A stretch of 5,130 nucleotides of DNA from an uncultured Prevotellaceae bacterium (lineage in GTDB: Bacteria > Bacteroidota > Bacteroidia > Bacteroidales > Bacteroidaceae). Where the stretch lies: assembly GCA_945486445.1 (NCBI GenBank), contig CALYTD010000103.1, forward strand, positions 1 to 5,130, in the 5' to 3' direction. The notes under the pieces were generated by a model. It had not been told where the DNA came from. It saw nothing but the letters and a program-made list of their open reading frames with translations, and did not search any database. Position numbers and translations under genes: made by a program. Each line of letters starts with the position of its first letter. The stretch's first letter is position 1. Shown here in pieces: positions 1-5,130 of this stretch.

Positions 1-2919
1 ATACATTGTATATTGTCCTGTATTTATCTTAACACTAAACGGAGTATTATCCTTTATTATATATGCCAAAATGTCACCTTTATTATTCTTCATAGTATAT
101 ATACCACCTATAGAATCTGCAGGAGACATTGTTGTCACATCATGTAGGAATTCTGTATCTCTCACTGAGATATCTGGACACGAACCACCAGCCATTAATA
201 CAGCCCAGCCAAACTGTGGATAATTGGCTCCATAGTAAACTATTGCCTTATCAGGGTATGCTTCACGACACTCTCTCACACATCGATAGACTTCGTCAAA
301 TGTAACCTTTCCCGGACGAATACGTCTAAGATATTGCCTTGGTGCAAGGTTCTTACCTCCCTCAGGGGCATATATACCATTTTGAGCATACCACCACTGC
401 TCTATATTAATTATATCTACCACCTTACGGAGTTCTAAATTCTGCATTATCGAATCCTGCACATCCTTGTTGCATGATAAAGATACCATTACATTCCTGC
501 CTGTCTCTCTTTCCCATTCACCCACTGTACGTAACCAAAAAGAAGTAAAACTATATGGTCCTGTATATTCCTCCCCTATTGAATGTACAATGTTTGGAGC
601 GTCCGCAAAGGCATCAAGCATCTTTATAATGTATTGCCTATGCAGTTCTCGCATTGCAGGATTTTCTATATCATAAAAATACTCCGCCATCCATACACGC
701 TTATCTCCTGCGAATGGTACAGGCTCGGGAAACGATGTGCCATTGATGTTATTGACAGGTCTCCACGGACAGTCCACCCAATGTGCTCCTGCTTCCAGTA
801 TATTATGTTGAAAATAATGTTGATTAATGACTATCAATCCATTACATCCTCCTTTAATAGCCAGGTCTTTTACTCTACTCACATACCAAGGATTCAGTTT
901 TCCCAAATCGTACTTGCTTAATCCATCCCAGGCTTTACCATTTCCGCTTCTTACAAAAGTCTGTTCATAAAACGGCGCCCACACGTCTCCGTCGCGTCTG
1001 CGTACCCTCTCATGGTCATCACGTCTGCGATCATACCACAATCCATAATTCTGATTATATACTACAACATTGTTATTTTTAAGATGGTTTACTACACTGT
1101 CCACCCTTGTAGTGGTGCCTTGTCCTTCCATTCCTGGAACAAAACGGGTGACACAGTCTGCTATCTTCGGGAAAGCAGCATATCGCACACGGCCATTCCA
1201 CCATGGAGTATTCTGTCTTTTTCCTGTCAACAGATGTCCTTCAAACAATAGTTTACCATCTCTCATGATAATACCACAGGAGAAATTCTTCCGTAATCGT
1301 GGTATATCTGGTAATTTATCAACATCTATCGCGCCATCAGCAGATACAGAGGCAGAAAAGTTTTGGTTATCTATTATCCAGCTCTTTAACGTAACCTTGG
1401 GTACTCTAGCGAGCTCCACCATTTTCTGTGCTTCCTCATAAGTTGGGTTGTTGCTTACGCTGTTGGTTTGCCTTACCAGTGTCCTGCACAATGTTGATAC
1501 GTCTATCCCTAATCTCTTTTCCAGTTGAGCAGCAAAGAGACTCCATGGTTTGACGTGATTGTTACACTCCTTAAAGTCACCTGTACCATTGAACTGTGCC
1601 CAACATCCATATACTATATTATTAGAACCGTCGGGCAAACTGTCAGCATATATGCCAGCAGCGTTACACTGATAAACCGTGCTATTAGAGGAATTCCAAC
1701 CTATACCATAGCCTTCAAGATACTGGTTACAGAACTTTATATCGTTTCCGTCTATGTTCACATTATCAAACAACACCCCCGTACACATCGAACCCACAGA
1801 ACCACTATAACCTAATGATTCATAACTCTCACACTGAGAAAATACATTTGGCCCCGCAGCACTCATTCCCGTAGAAAAATCATGTATTCCCAGCTCTGAA
1901 TAACAACGTTGAAAAAGGCATCGTTCGCCCATACAATAAAAGGTACGTCTGCGACTTCCTCCTATTTCTGACACGGGCTCGGTGGATATACAATCTTCCA
2001 CTGTCACCTGAGCAGCCGAACGTTGTGTCACAACAGCGGAGCCTGCCAGGTGTCGAAAGTTCACCATTCTTACCCAAACATCAACGGCATTGCTGATATA
2101 CACGCCATCCCAGGCATGATTCTCATCCATAGAGTTACTTTTATCATAGTCACTCTCAATAGTCAGATTCTCCACACCTGCATTGTATACTCTATTATAG
2201 TTTACGCCGCCAAAGACACTCGCTGAACCATATTTGCTATCCAGTGTCATTGACAAAGGGGCATCTATCGACACCTTTGTTCCCTCAACCTTTGTCACTG
2301 TGCGATGCCACCTGACATCTATCTCACCTGGATGCCAGCCCCAATATCCGAGATCCTTTCCTCCACCGAAATCACTACAACCCATCATGGCTATCCAGTC
2401 CTTCGTTGAGGGCCTGTCTATGACTATCATATCTCCGACATGCAGAGCGTCGTCAGCATTTATATCGAAGGTTATGTCACCTATTGGCACACATGGTGAG
2501 ACAATAGAGAACGTATCACGCAGCGTCTCTTCCATGTCTGGCGATTCAATATAAATAACTGCTCCTCTATCTATCCCTTTCTTAATAAGTACCGTCTCAT
2601 TGCGATCCTTTCCTCTTAACACTACGCCCGCCGTATGAATTCTTAAAGGTTCTGACAGTGAGAACTCACCCTTATCCAACAGTACCGCACCACGCAAACC
2701 GCTCTTTTTGTTCACCTTCTTTGACGATACATAGTCTATTGCTTTCTGAATGCGTGCGCTCTGGTCACCAGGCTGCCACTTCACGAATACAACAACATCT
2801 GCATCTGGCAAAGACACAGAAGACTGACGATATCCTACCGTACTATAATCTAACGGAAAAGTGTGTGACATAGCTGCCACACACACCATAAATGTAAGAA
2901 TAAGGGCTAATATTTTCAT
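1..2919 (-). CDS. Secreted beta-helix + DUF6298 two-domain protein, 3'-partial
   Basis: The start is the ATG at 2919, which overlaps the upstream TGA. It is followed by a signal peptide (MKILALILTFMVCVAAMS). The frame stays open for 973 codons to the left edge with no stop, so the C-terminus is missing. Residues about 35-480 read as a right-handed beta-helix of the pectate-lyase superfamily: a helical cap (QSARIQKAIDYV), then GAVLLDKGEFSL and VVLRGKDRNETVLIKK, then repeated rungs such as VENLTIESD and VWVRMVNFRHL. About residue 545 onward matches my recollection of DUF6298: TPWWNG (571-576), YDRRRDDHERVRRRDG (from 629), WAPFYEQTFVRSG, NPWYVSRVKDLA, NQHYFQHNILEAG and HWVDCPWRP. NIVHSIGEEY (E783, E784) and DIINIEQWWY (E840) look like strand ends of a TIM-barrel hydrolase carrying acids, which is inference. 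No DUF6298 activity is known to me. The likely role is extracytoplasmic binding or cleavage of a pectic glycan with the neighbouring lyase. Confidence 0.88.
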   Translation of the reverse strand, partial: MKILALILTFMVCVAAMSHTFPLDYSTVGYRQSSVSLPDADVVVFVKWQPGDQSARIQKAIDYVSSKKVNKKSGLRGAVLLDKGEFSLSEPLRIHTAGVVLRGKDRNETVLIKKGIDRGAVIYIESPDMEETLRDTFSIVSPCVPIGDITFDINADDALHVGDMIVIDRPSTKDWIAMMGCSDFGGGKDLGYWGWHPGEIDVRWHRTVTKVEGTKVSIDAPLSMTLDSKYGSASVFGGVNYNRVYNAGVENLTIESDYDKSNSMDENHAWDGVYISNAVDVWVRMVNFRHLAGSAVVTQRSAAQVTVEDCISTEPVSEIGGSRRRTFYCMGERCLFQRCYSELGIHDFSTGMSAAGPNVFSQCESYESLGYSGSVGSMCTGVLFDNVNIDGNDIKFCNQYLEGYGIGWNSSNSTVYQCNAAGIYADSLPDGSNNIVYGCWAQFNGTGDFKECNNHVKPWSLFAAQLEKRLGIDVSTLCRTLVRQTNSVSNNPTYEEAQKMVELARVPKVTLKSWIIDNQNFSASVSADGAIDVDKLPDIPRLRKNFSCGIIMRDGKLLFEGHLLTGKRQNTPWWNGRVRYAAFPKIADCVTRFVPGMEGQGTTTRVDSVVNHLKNNNVVVYNQNYGLWYDRRRDDHERVRRRDGDVWAPFYEQTFVRSGNGKAWDGLSKYDLGKLNPWYVSRVKDLAIKGGCNGLIVINQHYFQHNILEAGAHWVDCPWRPVNNINGTSFPEPVPFAGDKRVWMAEYFYDIENPAMRELHRQYIIKMLDAFADAPNIVHSIGEEYTGPYSFTSFWLRTVGEWERETGRNVMVSLSCNKDVQDSIMQNLELRKVVDIINIEQWWYAQNGIYAPEGGKNLAPRQYLRRIRPGKVTFDEVYRCVRECREAYPDKAIVYYGANYPQFGWAVLMAGGSCPDISVRDTEFLHDVTTMSPADSIGGIYTMKNNKGDILAYIIKDNTPFSVKINTGQYTMY
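2916..2919 (-). other. ATGA stop-start overlap coupling DUF3826 and DUF6298 genes
   Basis: The TGA of the DUF3826 gene (2918-2916) shares bases with the ATG of the next gene (2919-2917). The stretch just upstream is purine-only or nearly so (GAAGAAAAAG-type), with no GGAGG, which fits the A-rich initiation contexts of Bacteroidota. The arrangement implies one message and translational coupling. If ribosomes stop at the internal TAG of the DUF3826 gene, coupled translation of the large downstream protein could drop. Confidence 0.85.
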
Positions 2920-3518
2920 TTGTTCTTTTTCTTCTCTTCTATACGTTTATACCATGCTTTGCGCTCTACGTCCAGATTATATCCTCTCTTGGACAGCCAG
3001 TTATTGACGCGTCCCTTATACTTGCCAAACCATGCATGTTTGGCCTTAGCATTCTCTGCATCAATTGCAAATTCCCGAGCTTCCTTCAACCAATTAAGTA
3101 TCTGTAACTTCTCCTCCTCGCTCAACGAAGGAATCATCTCTAAATGTGCCTCATAGGTCTTCGGTACTACACCGTATGTCATACCATCCTTTACCTGTTC
3201 TATTTGTGAATCACTGAGATAATTGGCTAAATCTGCCTCAAACTCGAAGTGATGTTTGTATAGTTCTGCATCACGAGCATTTTTGTCAGGAAAATCCCTA
3301 TAAATGTCGTTTAACTTGAAGTATCTGTTGCATACTATATTCAACACATTCTCGTAAACCTTCTTATCTTCCAAAGCAAGTGCCTGTATTATCTTCTCTG
3401 ACCTTGTCTTTAAGGAGTTAACCTATTGAGCATCACGTCCCTCACTGTCCAATGCCACCTGAGCATGGACAGTATAAGAGAGCAATGTCATAACTATTAT
3501 CAAAAGTTTTCTACTCAT
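2916..3518 (-). CDS. DUF3826 family secreted protein, interrupted by an in-frame TAG at codon 32
   Basis: From the ATG at 3518 the frame reads a signal peptide (MSRKLLIIVMTLLSYTVHAQ; likely cleavage just before or after Q20), then a TAG at 3425-3423. It then continues open in the same frame to TGA at 2918-2916, giving 200 codons, near the usual DUF3826 length as I remember it. Hallmarks after the stop are CNRYFKLNDIY, VKDGMTYGVVPKTY (from codon 109), a helical SLSEEEKLQILNWLKEAREFA stretch shortened here to SLSEEEKLQILNWL, and KHAWFGKYKGR (160-170), ending in a Lys/Glu-rich tail. The function of DUF3826 is unknown; it is found beside pectate-lyase-type genes in Bacteroidota. Without readthrough only a 31-residue peptide would form. 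The only downstream in-frame starts are non-ATG, such as TTG at 3374 or a GTG soon after, and they would give a cytoplasmic product lacking the signal peptide. It could be a recent nonsense pseudogene, a sequencing error, or a gene expressed by readthrough. It lies 7 bp after the lyase and overlaps the next gene by 4 bp. Confidence 0.85.
3423..3425 (-). other. In-frame TAG stop within the DUF3826 gene
   Basis: On the coding strand the context is CAA TAG GTT, 11 codons after the end of the predicted signal peptide. The residues after it (VNSLKTRSEKIIQAL) read like the ordinary first helix of DUF3826 proteins, so the stop interrupts a homologous frame rather than ending a gene. From memory of the family a Tyr is common just before that Val, so a TAT or TAC to TAG change is plausible; this is inference. 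The two gene ends visible in the window use TAA and TGA, which is too few to say anything about how TAG is read in this genome. Confidence 0.9.
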
Positions 3519-3525
3519 AACATTT
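3519..3525 (-). other. 7-bp junction between pectate lyase stop and DUF3826 start
   Basis: Only seven bases separate the TAA of the lyase gene from the ATG of the DUF3826 gene, so there is no room for a promoter or terminator. The bases are A/T-rich with no Shine-Dalgarno match. An ATG at 3523-3521 sits in another frame and meets TGA after one further codon (ATG TTA TGA), so the ATG at 3518, which opens the signal peptide, is the credible start. Confidence 0.8.
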
Positions 3526-5130
3526 TTAGTCCATCAAAGATTTCTTACCTGCCAGAGTATCATGATTGTTCTTTAAGTCTGTCCAATCTATTTTCTCTGT
3601 TGTACTAATACCATTTATATATTTTTCAATATTAGTATATCCGTCCCCAGTGCAGTCTGCATTAGCGTCTGAGGGGTCATTAGGGTTCAATCCATGAGCA
3701 GTCTCCCATTCATCTGGCATACCGTCCATATCACTGTCTTTGTATGGTTTGCCTTTGTATTCTGGATAGCCTCCCATCTGTGCTGGGTCTGTAATGATAC
3801 CATACATGTAAGAGTCGTTAGACAAACGGCGATATTTGAAGGTACCATCTTCTTTCTGTGACTTAGGGCTCAGTCCCCACATATCGCCATACGGATTCTT
3901 CTTTGGCAACTTCTTCACATAATATGCCTTTCCTGTTCTCACTTCTTCCACTATTCTCTCATCGACAATATCACGTGTTGGCAGTGTCGCACCTACATTT
4001 GCAAGCACATAGTCAAACGTCTGTTCCTTTGGCAATATTGTCACTGGTGCCATGGGGAAGGGTTCGTTACTGCGCATCAGGGCCAAGACATCAGATGGTA
4101 CATCACCCTTTATATCAGCCACTTGTATTCCTCCGTTCCAGTTATCCTTTGTTACTTCATCATTTCCTTCCATTATATTTCCAACGGCATATACGCGTCC
4201 GTACTGTGGGTAAGGGAAGAGTTTCTGGCTGCGGCTCTCACTCTTTACTATGCGATATCCTACGGGAGAATCCTTAGGTGTAAGCGGACCAGGTTTATAA
4301 TAGTTATTGATGAAATTACTCATTGTAGAATATTCTCCTCCGTCAGCAGTGCGATGCACCCAGTTGTAAACAACATTGTTGATAAAGTTGAATACTCCTC
4401 CCCAGCCTATTGACGGGTTTCTACCTGTATTATCTGCCCACAGGTTACGCATGAAAGTTGTGTTCTCACCGCCAATAGTACTGCCAAAAGCATGGTTATA
4501 TGTATCCAATGCCTTTGCTGAGATAGTGTTCTGTATGGTTACATTTACCGTCGGCTCTTTACGTTTGCCAAACTTATCACCGAGGTCAAACATATGTCTA
4601 TAAAAAGAGATATTCTCATCCAGACCCCATTCACATGAACAGTGGTCTATCATTATGTTACCAACAGGATTACCACCAAAGGAATCCTCCCTGTACCATA
4701 CGTTTGTGTTACCACGGCGGAAACGCATATGCCTGACTATCACATCATGTGTGTCAACCTGAAATGACTCTCCGGCTATGCATACACCATCACCAGGTGC
4801 TGTTTGTCCTGCAATGGTGACGTATGGTGCACGTAGAAAAATAGGTGTTTTTAATTTTATTATGCCTGAAACGTTGAACACTATGATACGTGCGCCTCCC
4901 TGTTCGCAAGCCCAGCGGAATGAACCTTCGCCGTCATCGTTAAGGTTTGTAACGGTAAGGACCTTACCTCCACGACCGCCAATGGTGTACATACCGCCAC
5001 CCTCTGCTCCGGGGAATGAGGGTATATTTCCCTGCTTCAAATCATAGGGTCTAAAAGCCCAAGGTACGTAAGGACGTCCCTCCATTGCTTCTTTCTTGAC
5101 AATAGGGAAAGCTACAGCCCATGCAGAATC
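3526..5130 (-). CDS. Secreted pectate lyase-like protein (PL1-type beta-helix) with C-terminal Ca-binding-type module, 5'-partial
   Basis: The frame enters at the right edge already open and runs 534 codons to a TAA at 3528-3526. The ATG at 5085 is probably internal, because the 15 codons before it are open and read like family sequence (FPIVKKEA). Residues are counted from the window edge. The mature fold seems to start near residue 36 (IPSFPGAEGGG), typical of Bacteroidota pectate-lyase-family proteins, followed by GRGGKV and many short strands rich in Asn, Val and Ile, as in a right-handed beta-helix. IDHCSCEW (161-168) matches the PL1 'WIDH' motif. GRNPSI (236-241) supplies an Arg, R237, at a place resembling the catalytic Arg-x-Pro motif. 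Known PL1 enzymes cleave polygalacturonate by calcium-dependent beta-elimination. DSDMDGMPDEWE (465-476) followed by DPSDANADCTGDGYTN resembles thrombospondin-3 or dockerin-like calcium loops. The signal peptide would lie outside the window. It is the first visible gene of a tight operon. The family is fairly sure; subfamily and exact substrate are not. Confidence 0.9.
   Translation of the reverse strand, partial: DSAWAVAFPIVKKEAMEGRPYVPWAFRPYDLKQGNIPSFPGAEGGGMYTIGGRGGKVLTVTNLNDDGEGSFRWACEQGGARIIVFNVSGIIKLKTPIFLRAPYVTIAGQTAPGDGVCIAGESFQVDTHDVIVRHMRFRRGNTNVWYREDSFGGNPVGNIMIDHCSCEWGLDENISFYRHMFDLGDKFGKRKEPTVNVTIQNTISAKALDTYNHAFGSTIGGENTTFMRNLWADNTGRNPSIGWGGVFNFINNVVYNWVHRTADGGEYSTMSNFINNYYKPGPLTPKDSPVGYRIVKSESRSQKLFPYPQYGRVYAVGNIMEGNDEVTKDNWNGGIQVADIKGDVPSDVLALMRSNEPFPMAPVTILPKEQTFDYVLANVGATLPTRDIVDERIVEEVRTGKAYYVKKLPKKNPYGDMWGLSPKSQKEDGTFKYRRLSNDSYMYGIITDPAQMGGYPEYKGKPYKDSDMDGMPDEWETAHGLNPNDPSDANADCTGDGYTNIEKYINGISTTEKIDWTDLKNNHDTLAGKKSLMD

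Noticed and set aside
1070..1441. Plus-strand open frames throughout (for example 1070-1441, 3903-4277, 2234-2554)
   Set aside because: Each lies opposite a confidently identified minus-strand coding region, and the translations are low-complexity and unlike any family I know.
1880..2077. A 65-codon minus-strand frame inside the large DUF6298 gene
   Set aside because: It is an out-of-frame shadow of the beta-helix coding sequence with an Arg-rich, unstructured translation.
2878..2888. Short CA/TG dinucleotide run near the start of the DUF6298 gene
   Set aside because: Only about five repeat units, within the signal-peptide codons. It is too short to argue for phase variation without population data.
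2916..3374. A shorter DUF3826 gene starting at the TTG at 3374
   Set aside because: It would drop the first family helix and the signal peptide that lies in the same frame just upstream. TTG is a rare start and there is no ribosome-binding-like signal. It remains possible only as a rescue start after the TAG.
3419..3518. A frameshift as the cause of the broken DUF3826 gene
   Set aside because: The signal-peptide ATG and the downstream domain are in the same frame (144 bases from 3518 to 3374), so a single in-frame stop is the only lesion.
3526..5085. Pectate lyase gene taken as complete from the ATG at 5085
   Set aside because: The frame is open upstream to the window edge, the residues there look like conserved family sequence, and the ATG is not followed by a signal peptide although the enzyme should be exported.

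Overview
The window carries three genes, all on the minus strand and packed almost without spacing. It looks like the middle of a pectin or plant-polysaccharide degradation cluster from a gut- or rumen-type Bacteroidota (Bacteroidales; Prevotella/Segatella or Bacteroides relatives are the best guess). The grounds for this are the family combination, the moderately AT-rich base composition, the A-rich rather than GGAGG-type start contexts, and signal peptides on both proteins whose start is visible. The genus is inference.

In transcription order (right to left): (1) 5130-3526, a pectate-lyase-family (PL1-like) beta-helix protein with a C-terminal Asp-rich calcium-binding-type module; its 5' end lies beyond the right edge. 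(2) After a 7-bp gap, 3518-2916, a DUF3826 protein of 200 codons that begins with a clear signal peptide but has an in-frame TAG at codon 32. The rest of the reading frame is intact and keeps the family's conserved motifs. (3) Overlapping it by 4 bp (ATGA), 2919 to beyond position 1, a very large secreted protein. It has an N-terminal right-handed beta-helix (pectate-lyase-superfamily fold) joined to a C-terminal DUF6298 domain that reads like a glycosidase-type barrel. The frame is open for 973 codons to the left edge, so the 3' end is outside the window.

The spacing predicts one polycistronic message and translational coupling between genes 2 and 3. Together they suggest extracytoplasmic handling of a pectic glycan: a lyase that cleaves the uronate backbone, a two-domain beta-helix/DUF6298 protein that may bind or cut a related glycan, and a small DUF3826 protein of unknown role. 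No promoter, terminator, RNA gene, mobile element, CRISPR array or regulator is visible, and no gene-free stretch exceeds a few bases. The plus strand holds only shadow frames. The two points most worth a second look are the in-frame amber codon in the DUF3826 gene and the uncharacterised DUF6298 domain with its candidate acidic residues.
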